A stretch of DNA of 64,000 nucleotides from Saprospiraceae bacterium (GCA_016718205.1 JADKEB010000017.1:1-64000), one strand, 5' to 3'; shown: positions 26,623 through 36,958, counted from the first letter of the stretch. Made by a program: numbers and translations. Notes: generated from the sequence alone by a model not told the origin.

Positions 26623-27076
26623 AGCAGAAACTTTTAAATTGGCTTGTTGTTACATAGTTGCAAGAAGTTAAATTTTCGGCCATCCAGTCTGACATTTTTC
26701 TTCTAATTGATATAAACGCAACCATCCATTCTGACTACATCTCCATCCCCTATTCATCCAATACAATAAATAACCATAACAATTATTTCCATTGTTATGA
26801 TAACCATCACTCACCTAAGGCTCTGTTAATAAATAAATGGTGCAGAATTGGCGAAGTTAATTTGTTCTTTTTCAAGGCGTAAATGAGGCGAATAGCCTTA
26901 GCTATTTTACGATTTTACAACGCAGAAAAAAGCAAAAGAACGAGACAAAATGTATCAGTTATTTTTTAACAGAGCCAACATACATTTTAAAAGGCCATGT
27001 GATTCCGAAATTACAGTTGATTATTATTTAAATTTTCAATTACTGTAGAGAAATTACTTGAAGAATAGGTAAATTT
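26623..27076. other. Intergenic 454 bp
   Basis: Holds the GGCTCTGTTA MITE (26819-26976) and a TAGGTAAATTTTCACA sequence (about 27067) shared with 19587. Otherwise nothing recognised. Confidence 0.6.
26819..26976. repeat. MITE-like element, GGCTCTGTTA family, copy 1
   Basis: 158 bp, ends GGCTCTGTTAATAAATAA and TTATTTTTTAACAGAGCC. Almost identical to 48963-49121. No target duplication is clear here. Confidence 0.85.
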
Positions 27077-27592
27077 TCACATCTTTTTGCATAATCTTAT
27101 ATGTTCCAGGTGATGCCTGCAGTGCCAGTCATACATGGCCGCTACCTGATCCAATCTAAAAAAACGTCCGGTTTCGGGGTGATAGTACCCTTTGATCCAG
27201 TCTTCAGACTTCATATTCTGCATGATTGTCGCCCACTTTTCATGTATGCCCTTGAGTATGTCCAAAGCCGATTGTACAGGAAGGCTATAATCCACAAGCA
27301 AGGCATTTTGAGCTTCCAGATAGGGTTTGATAGTTGGTTGGTCTTCTGTAAGTGACCATTTGAACCTCATCAAAGCATGACAGTGGCTATCCGCGAGATG
27401 ATGTATGACCTGTCTTGCTGTCCAGCCTTCCGGCCTGTATGGTGTGTCGAGCTCTTCATCAGAAAAGGTGCTGATGAGTGATGAAAGTACATCAGGAAAA
27501 GTTCTGATAGAATCTAAAAAACCGTACAGATGATCTTGCTCAACTGTGTGGGGAAGTTTTAGTTTTCCGACGGGAAATTTTAATATGTCCAT
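27077..27592 (-). CDS. DinB/YfiT-like metal-dependent enzyme
   Basis: 171 aa four-helix-bundle protein of the DinB superfamily. Metal-binding histidines are in HHLADSH (about 65-71) and the C-terminal HCRHHLEHI. The TPYRPEGWTARQVIHHLADSH signature (shown as YRPEGWTARQVIHH) fits the YfiT/putative thiol S-transferase branch, which in relatives acts with bacillithiol-like cofactors. Cytoplasmic, single gene, followed by a GTTTAGATAA MITE upstream of its start. Confidence 0.85.
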   Translation of the reverse strand: MDILKFPVGKLKLPHTVEQDHLYGFLDSIRTFPDVLSSLISTFSDEELDTPYRPEGWTARQVIHHLADSHCHALMRFKWSLTEDQPTIKPYLEAQNALLVDYSLPVQSALDILKGIHEKWATIMQNMKSEDWIKGYYHPETGRFFRLDQVAAMYDWHCRHHLEHIRLCKKM

Positions 27593-27648
27593 GATTGAAA
27601 TTGATTGAAATTGATTGAATTGTTACAATACAAATACAGGTTTAAATT

Positions 27649-27780
27649 CAATGTCGTTTAGGTAAGGCTATATTATGAAGTCCTTCCCTTCCAAGGGAAG
27701 GATTTAGCCTGCCTGCCCAACGGTACGGCAAGGCAGGGATGGGTAAAAACAGATAAAAATACTTTATCTAAACGACATTG
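27649..27780. repeat. MITE-like element, GTTTAGATAA family, copy 2
   Basis: 132 bp with ends CAATGTCGTTTAGGTAAG and CTTTATCTAAACGACATTG. Interior has a CCTTCCCTTCC/GGAAGG stem and a GCCTGCC...GGCAGG palindrome. The DinB gene start is 57 bases to its left. Confidence 0.85.
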
Positions 27781-27850
27781 GGTTTAAATTTAAAAAAAAT
27801 AGTGGGCTGTTTTGAATTTCAAGCGGGTAAAACTCCATCGCCCATGGAAT

Positions 27851-29512
27851 TTAAGCTTTCACTTCTTTTATTTTCTTTTTACCTTTTACAGTTGAAGCAT
27901 ACTCAAGTGCTTTATAGAGATTTACTATACCGCCTGACACACATAGCTTTGAAAACGGTGCTTTGTCTCCTGTGGTACCCGGGATGATTACTTCTTCATT
28001 AACTTTTGTAACTGAATGTACCAATATTTCTTTTACTTGCTCAGCTGTAAGTGAAGGATATACCGATCTGATGGTGGCCGCCACACCTGCCACTACAGGT
28101 GCTGCCATACTCGTGCCTTGGAGCGGAGTATATCCATTATCAGGAGTAGTACTGTAGATCATCATGCCTGGCGCAAACAAATCTACTTGGAACAATCCGT
28201 AATTTGAAAATGGAGCTATTGTATTGATACCCTTCTTATAGCTTAAGGCACCTACTGTGACCCAGTTATTGGCAGTTTTGTGTTTTTTGCAAAGAAAACC
28301 TGATTTCTTCTGGTAAGTATCATTAGGGAATGTTGGAGTTGCATCATTATTGTCACCTGCATTACCTGCAGCATGAACCAACAGAACATCTTTTTTTGCA
28401 GCATATTGGACAGCTTCATCAACAACACTTTTTTCGGGGCTGAATCCTTTGCCAAAACTCATATTGATGACAGATGCACCATTATCTACGGCATATCTTA
28501 TGGCATTAGCTACGTCTTTATCTCTTTCATCTCCATCAGGAACAGCCCTTACAGACATGAGTTTTACATTAGGTGTGATGCCGTCGCTCCCCAAGCCATT
28601 GTTTCTCATAGCACCTATGATTCCGCCTACGTGTGTGCCATGCAAAGGATCTGGACCTTCCACGTCATTATTACCATAATATTTTTCATAGGGGTCGGCG
28701 TAGTTGTCTTTGACAATGGTCTTTCTGGGGTCAAAATCCGGATTGTAGGAAATGTTAACTTTATTGGACGGATCTCTTCTATCTTGTGCAATCTCTTCTG
28801 TGATGATAGATTTTATATCAGCTATACTGGTGATGTTTGGATCAGTCAAATATTCCACAGAAAGATTTTTTGCGAGTGTCAGGAGGTAATTGCCGTCTGT
28901 ATTGAGTGAATCTAAGGTATTTTTGTCAAAAGGCCTACCTGCTATAGATTTTTCAAGTTCGTCAAGAGAAGACACAACTTTTTGTTCCACCATATCCAAT
29001 TGGCTGAGGTTCATTTTGGCTTTGTTTATCTCTTTTTCGACTATTTCTTTTGCTTTTACATAGTCATCATATTCTGCTTTCTGCTTTTTATTTAAGTTTG
29101 CAGGATTGGCGTTTTCATATTTGTACCGCAGCGTAGCAAATACTCTGGTGGCTTCATATGAATCCTGCGATACATTTTGTCCATCAGCGTTACCTAAAAA
29201 ACTCCAACCATGGACATCATCCACAAATCCGTTTTTGTCATCATCAATTCCATTTCCGGGGATCTCTCCAGGATTTATCCAAATGTTGTCTTTAAGGTCT
29301 TCATGATCAATGTCGATGCCTGAGTCAATCACCGCTACTACCACAGATTTGGGTGTTTTATTTTTCAATATCTCTATATACGCTTTTTGAACAGAAATGC
29401 CGTTGTATGTTTCTCCCGGGTTGCCAAAAAACCAGTCGGTTGGAACAGATGTCTGCCCGATGGACTGAAACGAATAAGCTAAAAATAGTATTACATTAAA
29501 TAAATATCTCAT
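27851..29512 (-). CDS. Subtilisin-like serine peptidase (S8), exported
   Basis: 553 aa: signal peptide 1-20, then the catalytic domain with Asp in AVIDSGIDIDHEDL (about residue 64), a long helical insertion (about 120-240, KKQKAEYDDYVKAKEIVEKEI and more), His in LHGTHVGG, Asn region HAAGNAGDNND and Ser in GTSMAAPVVAGVAA. All catalytic residues intact. A coiled insertion between Asp and His is common in this phylum's subtilases. The C-terminus is basic (KGKKKIKEVKA) with no type IX sorting domain, so probably periplasmic or released. Single gene. Confidence 0.92.
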   Translation of the reverse strand: MRYLFNVILFLAYSFQSIGQTSVPTDWFFGNPGETYNGISVQKAYIEILKNKTPKSVVVAVIDSGIDIDHEDLKDNIWINPGEIPGNGIDDDKNGFVDDVHGWSFLGNADGQNVSQDSYEATRVFATLRYKYENANPANLNKKQKAEYDDYVKAKEIVEKEINKAKMNLSQLDMVEQKVVSSLDELEKSIAGRPFDKNTLDSLNTDGNYLLTLAKNLSVEYLTDPNITSIADIKSIITEEIAQDRRDPSNKVNISYNPDFDPRKTIVKDNYADPYEKYYGNNDVEGPDPLHGTHVGGIIGAMRNNGLGSDGITPNVKLMSVRAVPDGDERDKDVANAIRYAVDNGASVINMSFGKGFSPEKSVVDEAVQYAAKKDVLLVHAAGNAGDNNDATPTFPNDTYQKKSGFLCKKHKTANNWVTVGALSYKKGINTIAPFSNYGLFQVDLFAPGMMIYSTTPDNGYTPLQGTSMAAPVVAGVAATIRSVYPSLTAEQVKEILVHSVTKVNEEVIIPGTTGDKAPFSKLCVSGGIVNLYKALEYASTVKGKKKIKEVKA

Positions 29513-29906
29513 ATGTATTATTTTGTATTTTACAAGTTTTTGATGCTTTCTGAAAGCTGATACTCTTTTGTGTTAATTATTAAAAAAAATCAATATATAT
29601 TTGTTAAAAATTTTACAAACTCATTGTCAAAAAAAATTAACTTTTTCATTTTTGAAGCTGGCATACTATTTAGAGCATAAATGTCATGTCAGAGGCAAAT
29701 TGATTTTTTTGGTTATAAATATTAGGGTGATACATAATATTTTTCAATACAATAAAGTTAAATGTCTTGAATATTGTTCAATAGCTTTTGTTTATTTTGA
29801 ATTTTAAAAATTAAATATTTTGTTGGGGTTTTAAAAAGGATTTTATAAGTCTTTGTAAAAGAAATGTTTATGTATATTGAACAAGTTGTAGATAGATAAA
29901 TAAATT
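29513..29906. other. AT-rich intergenic, 394 bp
   Basis: Divergent promoter region between the peptidase and the PorG-like gene. No repeat family or credible small gene seen. Confidence 0.5.
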
Positions 29907-30788
29907 ATGCGAATAAAATTATTGTTATTGGGAATTATTTTTTTTAGCGGCATTCAAGCTGATAAAATTTATGCCCAATATAACGAAATCGGTTTTGGTT
30001 GGGGAGCATCTACCTATTGGGGAGACCTGAATGCGCCATCGTTCAGTACCAATATGGTCAATAACAGTGGAATGGCATTGCAATTGCATTTTAGGAAAAT
30101 ATTTCAAAAAAAATTTGGAGCTAAAGCTTCTTTTGTATTTGGTAAGATGAAAGGTAGCGACTCCAACTCATCACTTGATTGGCAAAACTTGAGAAACCTC
30201 AGTTTTAAGTCGTCATTGGCTGAGGTCGCTGTGATGGGAGAATATTACATCTTTGGGTATGATATGGAAGAAGGTAGTTCGATCTTTTTACCTTATGCTA
30301 CCTTAGGCCTATGTGGATTTAGATTTGACCCGACTGCAATATATAGAGGTAATGATGTAAGATTGCAACCATTAGGTACAGAAGGTCAGGGAATGCAGGG
30401 ATTCGGTTCAAAATACAATTTGTTTAATGCTGGATTGTGTTTCGGAGGAGGAGCAAAGTTTATACTCTCAGAGACAATAAATCTGGGTCTTGAAACTGTG
30501 ATTCGAAAGACCTTTACTGATTACCTTGATGATGTGAGTACTAATTATGTCAACTATGATGATCTAAGTGCAGGCAATGGAGTTCTCGCAGCTAATCTTG
30601 GCAATAGAATGAATGAATTTTTAGGCCAGTCAGAGCCCATTCAATTGCCGACAGGGTCAGTACGGGGAGGAGCATTGGTCAAAGATTATTATTTAATTTC
30701 GACCATTACAGTTAATGTTCTTCTTGCCAATACAAAAGGCAGAAGAGGATTCGGAAAGGGTAGTAAAGTCATATGCCCGAAATTTTAG
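29907..30788 (+). CDS. DUF6089/PorG-like outer-membrane protein
   Basis: 293 aa: signal peptide 1-24 (ending IYAQ), then EIGFGWGASTYWGDLN, alternating beta strands, and near the end SVRGGALVKDYYLI where family members have RGN..KDWY. That pattern is typical of DUF6089 proteins, which include PorG, an outer-membrane anchor of the type IX secretion system. No other secretion gene is in the window. Basic tail KGRRGFGKGSK is common in the family. Confidence 0.75.
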   Translation: MRIKLLLLGIIFFSGIQADKIYAQYNEIGFGWGASTYWGDLNAPSFSTNMVNNSGMALQLHFRKIFQKKFGAKASFVFGKMKGSDSNSSLDWQNLRNLSFKSSLAEVAVMGEYYIFGYDMEEGSSIFLPYATLGLCGFRFDPTAIYRGNDVRLQPLGTEGQGMQGFGSKYNLFNAGLCFGGGAKFILSETINLGLETVIRKTFTDYLDDVSTNYVNYDDLSAGNGVLAANLGNRMNEFLGQSEPIQLPTGSVRGGALVKDYYLISTITVNVLLANTKGRRGFGKGSKVICPKF

Positions 30789-30959
30789 CAATTTTCAGTA
30801 TTTATTTCAAGCTGTAAGCTTGATAAATTTGCCCAATCCGTAGGCAGTCAGGCAGAATATCATCCTTAAGTTCGACATGTTTGCATCTTGCAGGCGATAA
30901 TAACTCCATAATCAGCATTATTTTTTATTTTTACCTCTGATTTACATCTGTGGTGACTA

Positions 30960-31012
30960 AGAGTATGTTCAAAATAATATTTGCCAATTGGAGCCAAATG
31001 TAAACGTACTCT
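30960..31012. repeat. Minimal AGAGTATG-family element, copy D
   Basis: 53 bp: both ends (AGAGTATG and CGTACTCT) and the TTGGAGCCAAATG segment remain, the interior is gone. Lies 64 bases before the RecQ start. Confidence 0.75.
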
Positions 31013-31075
31013 AATATTAATCTACCGCTGGGTTTAAGGCTTTAAAGTTGAAATTTTGTTTACTTATCATTTTGA

Positions 31076-32980
31076 TTGGAAGATAGTACATATATATTGA
31101 AAAAGTACTGGGGCTATGACAAGTTCAGGTCGCCTCAGGACCTCATTATAGATAGTGTGGTGAAGCTACATGATACTATAGCATTACTGCCTACAGGTGG
31201 CGGTAAGTCTGTATGTTTTCAGGTGCCTGCCATGATGTTTCAAGGTAAGACGATAGTAGTTAGCCCACTTATTGCATTGATGCAGGATCAGGTAGATCAA
31301 TTGAGAGTCAGAAACATCAATGCCAAATCCCTGCATTCCAATCTGACTTATCAACAAATAGATGCCATTTTGGATGATTTTGTGTATGGTGATATCAAGT
31401 TATTGTATATCTCGCCGGAGAGGATCAAATCAGAGATGTTTTCACTTCGGATCGCAAAAGCAAAAATTAGCCTTATAGCTGTTGATGAAGCGCATTGTAT
31501 ATCACAGTGGGGATATGACTTCAGACCATCATATTTTAATATTCCACTGCTACGTGATATGCACCCAAAGGTTCCCGTGATAGCTCTGACGGCTACAGCG
31601 ACTCCCAAAGTGATTACAGATATAGCTGAAAGACTTTGTCTGAAAAATGTTGTCATGTTTAAAAAGAGCTTTGTTCGTGATAACCTTAGTTTTACAGTGA
31701 TAGAAACTGAAAACAAGATGAATGAAATCTTGCAGATTCTGGATAAGGTGCGTGGTTGTGCGATAATATATGTGAGAAACAGAAAAGAAACCATAGAAAT
31801 AGCTCAATGGCTCACCTACAGCGGCATCAGTTGTGCTTCATACCATGGCGGTATGGAAAAATCAATAAGAGAAAAAAATCAACAAGCCTGGATGCAAAAC
31901 AAAGTCCGGTTGATGGTGTCAACCAATGCATTCGGAATGGGGATAGACAAACCAGATGTGAGATTGGTGATCCATATGGATATAGCTCCAAGTATCGAAG
32001 AGTATTATCAGGAAGCGGGTAGGGCAGGGCGTGATGGTTTGCCTGCTTTTGCTGTCATCGTCGCAGATGCATCTGATGCTGAAGCCGCGAGAAAGAACTA
32101 TGAAGACCAGTATCCATCACTCGAGATTATCAGCAGCGTTTATGACAGGCTTTGTAGATTTCACAAGGTCGCCTATGGTGCAGGTATGATGGAAACATAT
32201 GATTTTCACATTGTTGATTTTGCTGAATACCTGAATCTTCCGGTACGAAAAGTATTTCACATATTGAATATGCTGGAAAAAGAAGGGTGGGTAGCATTTT
32301 CGGAAGCTTTTAAAGAACCTTCCAGATTGATGATTCTTGCAGATCAGGAGGACCTGGACTTTTTGCACAGAGAAAATAATACTAAAACCAAAGTGATAAT
32401 CCATCTGCTCAGGAAGTACGAAGGCCTATTTATAGAACCAGTCAAAATTGACGAGGTCAAAATAGCACAGGAATTAAGAATGGAAGAACCTCAACTGACA
32501 CACTATCTCCAAATCTTAAGGGCAGAAGGATATATCAGCTATAACCAAAGGTCTACAGAACCTCAGATTACTTTCATGCAGGACAGACCTGAACAAAATT
32601 CCTTCAGCATCAATAAAAGATTGTATCAGGAGCGCAAAAAAATGGCAGGTGACAGACTCAATGCTATGATCACTTATGCCAAAAATGAAGAGAAATGCAG
32701 ACAGAAAATCCTGGTAGAGTATTTTGGAGAGAAGGTCGAAGATTGTGGTCGTTGTGATATTTGTGTTGGAAAATCTACGATCAGCCTGACAGCTGAACAA
32801 CTTGAAAAGCTATATAATCATCTCCTGATATCTGCCAGTCAACAAACTGTCGATATCCATCAATATGTCAATTTGTATCCCTTCAATAAAAGAAAAAGAG
32901 TTTTGCGCGCCATAAAAGATTTTGAATCCGAAGGCAGAATAGTAATTGACAATTCCGGACTTATATTTCCCCCTGCATAA
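31076..32980 (+). CDS. recQ: RecQ-family ATP-dependent DNA helicase
   Basis: 3'-5' DNA helicase for recombination and repair. 634 aa: begins at TTG 31076, chosen because the family start ILKKYWGYDKFRSPQ follows at once and there is no earlier ATG. Motif I LLPTGGGKSVCFQVP, DEAHCISQWGYDFRPSY (motif II and the aromatic loop), TATATPKV, GMGIDKPDVR and QEAGRAGRDG are intact. A zinc-binding CRQ...CGRCDIC region and a winged-helix RQC-like region follow; an HRDC domain is not evident, as in many short RecQ. The glycosyltransferase ATG follows the stop directly. Confidence 0.93.
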   Translation: MEDSTYILKKYWGYDKFRSPQDLIIDSVVKLHDTIALLPTGGGKSVCFQVPAMMFQGKTIVVSPLIALMQDQVDQLRVRNINAKSLHSNLTYQQIDAILDDFVYGDIKLLYISPERIKSEMFSLRIAKAKISLIAVDEAHCISQWGYDFRPSYFNIPLLRDMHPKVPVIALTATATPKVITDIAERLCLKNVVMFKKSFVRDNLSFTVIETENKMNEILQILDKVRGCAIIYVRNRKETIEIAQWLTYSGISCASYHGGMEKSIREKNQQAWMQNKVRLMVSTNAFGMGIDKPDVRLVIHMDIAPSIEEYYQEAGRAGRDGLPAFAVIVADASDAEAARKNYEDQYPSLEIISSVYDRLCRFHKVAYGAGMMETYDFHIVDFAEYLNLPVRKVFHILNMLEKEGWVAFSEAFKEPSRLMILADQEDLDFLHRENNTKTKVIIHLLRKYEGLFIEPVKIDEVKIAQELRMEEPQLTHYLQILRAEGYISYNQRSTEPQITFMQDRPEQNSFSINKRLYQERKKMAGDRLNAMITYAKNEEKCRQKILVEYFGEKVEDCGRCDICVGKSTISLTAEQLEKLYNHLLISASQQTVDIHQYVNLYPFNKRKRVLRAIKDFESEGRIVIDNSGLIFPPA

Positions 32981-34112
32981 ATGAAAGAGGTAGCGCAAAA
33001 AATCATTTGTACCGTCACTAATGACCTCATTCAGGATAACCGAATGATCAGGATTTGCAATACTCTGTCCGATATGGGGCATCAGGCCATTTTGGTGGGA
33101 AGGAAGCGAAAAATATCATTGGCCCTGGAGCCCAAACAGTTTAATCAAGTAAGACTATCATGTTTTTTTGAAAAAGGATTTGCTTTTTACCTTGAGTACA
33201 ATCTGCGTTTGGCTATTTTTCTTTTCAGAAACATGGACAAAAATGGTATCATTTATTCGGTTGATACAGATACATTGGCGGCAGGTGGAGTGATCAGTTG
33301 GATGAAGAAAAATAAACAAATCTATGATGCTCATGAATATTTTACTAAGGTACCAGAGTTGAAAGATAAGCCTGTGGTAAGATTTGTGTGGTCAGCGATT
33401 GAAAATATTTTTATCCCTAAGGCCGATGCTCACATCACTGTCGGTGATGCACTTTCAAAACTGATGAGTGAAAAATGGGCTGTCTCCTTCACTTCTTTGT
33501 ATAATGTTCCATATTTTGAAGGAATAAAGGAAGATCATCATCAAAATGAAGTACCTGTCATCAAAAAAAGTACCTGTGATCATCTATGTAGGTATGCTAA
33601 ATAAGGGCCGCGGACTTGAGCAAATGATAAAAAGTATGAAACATATTCCTGGAGCTGTACTATGGATAGTTGGGGAAGGAGACATCACCGTCGAGCTGAA
33701 AAAGTTGGCTGAGGAGTCGGAAGCCTGCCGAAACATCATTTTTAAAGGATGGAAAACTCAAAATGAAACAAAAGCCCTATTGGAGCAAGCAACTATAGGT
33801 ATTAATTTGCTGGAATCAAGCAGTGAGAGTTATTATTACTCATTAGCCAATAAATTTTTTGATTATATGCATGCAGGATTACCTTCACTTAATATGGATT
33901 TTCCTGAGTATCGCCACATCATAAATAAATATGAAGTAGGCATCACTATCGATGGTTTAAGTGAAGACAATATTGCAGACGCGATCAACTCATTGCTTCG
34001 AAACAAAGGTAAACTTGACCAAATGCATACGGTATGCATGAAAGCAAAGCAGTTTTATAACTGGGAGCTAGAAGCCAAAAAGCTATCTGATTTGGTAATG
34101 AGGATGTTTTGA
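32981..34112 (+). pseudogene. Glycosyltransferase family 4-like protein, frameshifted
   Basis: Two frames of one gene: 32981-33604 (N-terminal Rossmann half, IICTVTNDLIQDNRMIRICNTL shown as TVTNDLIQDNRMIR, DAHEYFTKVPE) and 33546-34112 (C-terminal half, YVGMLNKGRGLEQMI, FKGW, E-rich donor site region NLLESSSESYYYSLANKFFDYM). About 370 aa joined. The shift is caused by an imperfect 19-bp tandem duplication (AGTACCTGTCATCAAAAAA at 33550-33568); deleting one unit restores EVPVIIYVGM exactly. Likely transfers sugars to an envelope glycan. Lies one base step after recQ. Confidence 0.8.
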
Positions 34113-34314
34113 TGATATTTATCATGTACTGATATGACCCACGTCACCTTACAATCCATTTTTTTTGATATATATTTGTTGTTGACAAAGGATGTAGATC
34201 TTTGAAATTTCCAATGTAGGGTTATCTCAATATTAGGTGATAATCAAATCAGGGTTAATAGTTTTAGGGAGAATATTCCTGATATTTCTTCATTTGATTT
34301 TAAATAATATTAAA

Positions 34315-34599
34315 ATGAGAATCGGTAGAATACTTTTCGGTATCCTGAGTGCTATTGGAGTCGGTGCAATACTTGGTGTATTATTTGCTCCGGATAAAGG
34401 TAGTGTCACCAGGGCAAAACTTTCAAAAAAAACCAACGATGTTGGGGAAGACCTAAATGCTAAATTTACGGACGTGGTCGAAACTGTAAACAAAAAAATG
34501 GAAGCTATCAAGGAAGAAGCCAGTAAAATGGCAACTGAATTGAAGAAAAAAACTGAAAATTCACGTTTGGAGCACACTGAAAACGCAAGAATGAATTAG
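34315..34599 (+). CDS. YtxH-domain small membrane protein
   Basis: 94 aa from ATG 34315 (an upstream in-frame ATG would add 26 non-conserved residues). Starts with the glycine-rich helix ILFGILSAIGVGAILGVLFAPDKGS, quoted as GVGAILGVLFAPDKG, the YtxH/gas-vesicle-related signature, followed by a lysine-rich coiled coil. Probably a stress-related membrane-associated protein. Ends 50 bases before a terminator. Confidence 0.8.
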   Translation: MRIGRILFGILSAIGVGAILGVLFAPDKGSVTRAKLSKKTNDVGEDLNAKFTDVVETVNKKMEAIKEEASKMATELKKKTENSRLEHTENARMN

Positions 34600-34651
34600 T
34601 AGAATGCATTGTGAGGATTTTGATGATTGGAAGATTTGACTCATGAATGAT

Positions 34652-34685
34652 ATCTGGCAAGACCCGTTTTGCCAGATTTTTTTTT
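34652..34685 (+). terminator. Rho-independent terminator after the YtxH gene
   Basis: ATCTGGCAA / TTGCCAGAT stem followed by nine Ts. Confidence 0.9.
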
Positions 34686-34818
34686 AATTGGATTTATGTA
34701 TCAGATATAAAGTGTCTTTTACGTAAATTTATCCTTAGGGTCGCTTAAGTAGGTCGGTCTCATACTTTTATATTGAAGTCTTATCTCATCAAAAGGGTTT
34801 AACTCTCATTTCAAAGGA

Positions 34819-35358
34819 TTAATTATTCTGAAATCCCCATAAGTTTAGACCATGAATAAGAGTAGAAGGAAGAATAGATTTTGTTCTCTGTGTCAGATAA
34901 CCCCAAACAAAACCAAGTGGAATAATTTGAATGCAATATACAATGGTGTTTGATATATTTGCTCCTTTATAAACAATGACGGGGAAGTGCATAAAAGCCC
35001 AAATTGTAGTTGCAAAAAGAATCCTTATACCGGAAGTTTTGATGATTTTTTCAAATCGTGACTGAATGACGAAACGACTAAATTCTTCGAATAAAGCTAT
35101 TATTCCATTAACAATAATCCCAGCTATACCGCCAAGTTCTTCCAGGCCTTCTTTCCATATAATGCCGTCTTCGTTAAAAACATATGCAAAAAGCCCTGTC
35201 AATCCTTAAATAACTGCACCAAGCAAAAAATAAATCAATGGTTTAGTTGTGAGGCCAAGTTGCAAAATTTTATACTCCTTCAGCAATAAATAGATGAATA
35301 TTCCAAGTGGCATGGAAAAGAGAAACGCTCCAAGTAAAATATCAGAAAAATACGCCAT
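34819..35358 (-). pseudogene. CPBP-family intramembrane protease, in-frame stop
   Basis: Membrane protein of the CAAX protease/bacteriocin-processing family. ATG 35358 opens a frame (MAYFSDILLGAFLFSMPLGI) that meets TAA at 35206-35208 (codon 51) and continues in the same frame for 127 aa. The later part holds the family motifs in the form EEFSR, WAFMH and LIHGLN; the first departs from the usual EExxxR spacing. Overlaps the end of the symporter gene by 17 bases. A nonsense change or error; translation could also restart at 35202. Confidence 0.65.
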
Positions 35359-36958
35359 TGCTGGTGTAGCCAAGATATTTTAATACGGTCTCTCCCCACA
35401 GAATGATGACAAACCAACTAATCACCATCATCGTAAAACCAAACTTAAAGGAATCGCTCATGCTGTAGTGATTAGTGGTATATAACAATGCTGAGGGTTT
35501 ACTATTGAAAGGCAAAACGTACACATGCTCGATGAGCAGAGCAACAGGAAATGCGAGGCTTAAAATGGGGTAATTGAATTTTTGAGCTATACCGATGGCA
35601 ATAGGCACAAAAATCAAAGTACGCATAGTTTTGGATTGAAAAAGTATTCCGCTGAATAACATCAAAAAAGTCAATCCTAAGTACAATACCCAAAACGGGG
35701 TTGATCCTGATACACCGAAATAATCAAACGTAGCATCTACCAGATTTGCCGGAAGGTCTGTGGCTTCGAGTCCGGCACCAAGTGTGTATGCGCCGGCTGA
35801 GAACAGCATCAGATGCCAGGGTATATCCACATCATTCCATTTTATGATGCCAATGCCGGGTAGCAGGGCAAATACAGCACCCATAAAGGCAACAGCTGTT
35901 TGCGATATTCCATGTTGTTTGTCAGTGGCCCAAAGTAATAGTACTACTACAAACAATGCAATAGATTTGTACTCATTGTAAGTCATTTTCCCCAGATTCC
36001 GGTATTCAACACTGAGTCTTTCCATACCGCCCTCTATCTGTGGCTTTTGTTCATTGGCAGACATGGGAAAGATTAATTTAGTTCCTACATACCATCCTAT
36101 CGCGATAAAAATCAAACACAAAGGAAATGCTGCTACAAACCAGTCCTGATATCCAAACATGGTCCAACCCATAGCTCCTGCGATGAGAGAACCTGCCAGC
36201 AAGTTGGCTCCGGAACCGGTGATAAAACCACTTGCACCAATATTGATCTGAAATAGATTTTGAAGTACAATATTACGACCGAAATTATTTTTATGATCTG
36301 ATGTGGCACCATATATCGCAGCTATGACCATAAAAATCGGTAAAAGAATGGTCGACTTGGCAGTGGTTGCCGATATAAAAACAGATAAAACAATATTGAT
36401 AATAATAAAACTAAAAAAGACACCGAAAGCATTTTTACCAAATTTCAGCACAAACCAAAGAGCAAATCTTTTAGCCACTCTGGTCGTTACGAGCATGCTG
36501 GCCAGCACAAAAGACAGGATGTTCAACCACATCACAGGGTGCCCAAGTTGGGCATAAGCTACCTTTTCTGTAGTCACTCCGGTCAGCACCATGGCTATGA
36601 TCACCAATAATGATGTCAAATAGCTGGGCACACTTTCTGTGATCCATAGGATGATAGAAGCTGCAAATATGGCCAACATGGCATAATTGATCCTGACAAA
36701 CTTCTCATTGCCGAGATCGGTAAATCTTTTTAAAGCATCTTCTTTAAGACCTTCGGTGTTGATCTCATTGAGAAATGTAATATCTGCCACAAAATAAATC
36801 AGCACAAAAACGAGGATCGCCAAAGGGCCACCCCAGATTTCCATCATTCGTTCAAATCCCGCTTTATCCGCTTTTTTAAGTTTTTCAACTTTATAATTGT
36901 TCATATCCAAAGGATCGAACGGAATACCGGATGTTGATTTTTGGTCTAATGTGCTCAT
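35342..36958 (-). CDS. DASS-family anion:Na+ symporter
   Basis: Inner-membrane sodium-coupled uptake of dicarboxylates, sulfate or similar anions (SLC13/CitT superfamily). 538 aa with about 12 hydrophobic segments after a polar N-terminus. The two substrate-site regions are visible: SATTAKSTILLPI (about residue 200, form SNTAT in relatives) with GASGFITGSGANLL, and the C-terminal LPFNSKPSALLYT. Last but one gene of a minus-strand operon with two CYTH-type genes and a lipoprotein. Substrate not determinable. Confidence 0.88.
   Translation of the reverse strand: MSTLDQKSTSGIPFDPLDMNNYKVEKLKKADKAGFERMMEIWGGPLAILVFVLIYFVADITFLNEINTEGLKEDALKRFTDLGNEKFVRINYAMLAIFAASIILWITESVPSYLTSLLVIIAMVLTGVTTEKVAYAQLGHPVMWLNILSFVLASMLVTTRVAKRFALWFVLKFGKNAFGVFFSFIIINIVLSVFISATTAKSTILLPIFMVIAAIYGATSDHKNNFGRNIVLQNLFQINIGASGFITGSGANLLAGSLIAGAMGWTMFGYQDWFVAAFPLCLIFIAIGWYVGTKLIFPMSANEQKPQIEGGMERLSVEYRNLGKMTYNEYKSIALFVVVLLLWATDKQHGISQTAVAFMGAVFALLPGIGIIKWNDVDIPWHLMLFSAGAYTLGAGLEATDLPANLVDATFDYFGVSGSTPFWVLYLGLTFLMLFSGILFQSKTMRTLIFVPIAIGIAQKFNYPILSLAFPVALLIEHVYVLPFNSKPSALLYTTNHYSMSDSFKFGFTMMVISWFVIILWGETVLKYLGYTSNGVFF

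Noticed and set aside
27851..29512. Type IX secretion sorting domain on the subtilase
   Set aside because: The C-terminus is a short basic tail without the beta-rich domain and conserved glycines expected.
29601..29807. 68-codon open frame before the PorG-like gene
   Set aside because: AT-rich, no signal or domain, composition like non-coding sequence.
33563..33569. Programmed frameshifting at the A7 run of the glycosyltransferase
   Set aside because: The 19-bp tandem duplication explains the frame change fully, and programmed shifting is not known in this family.
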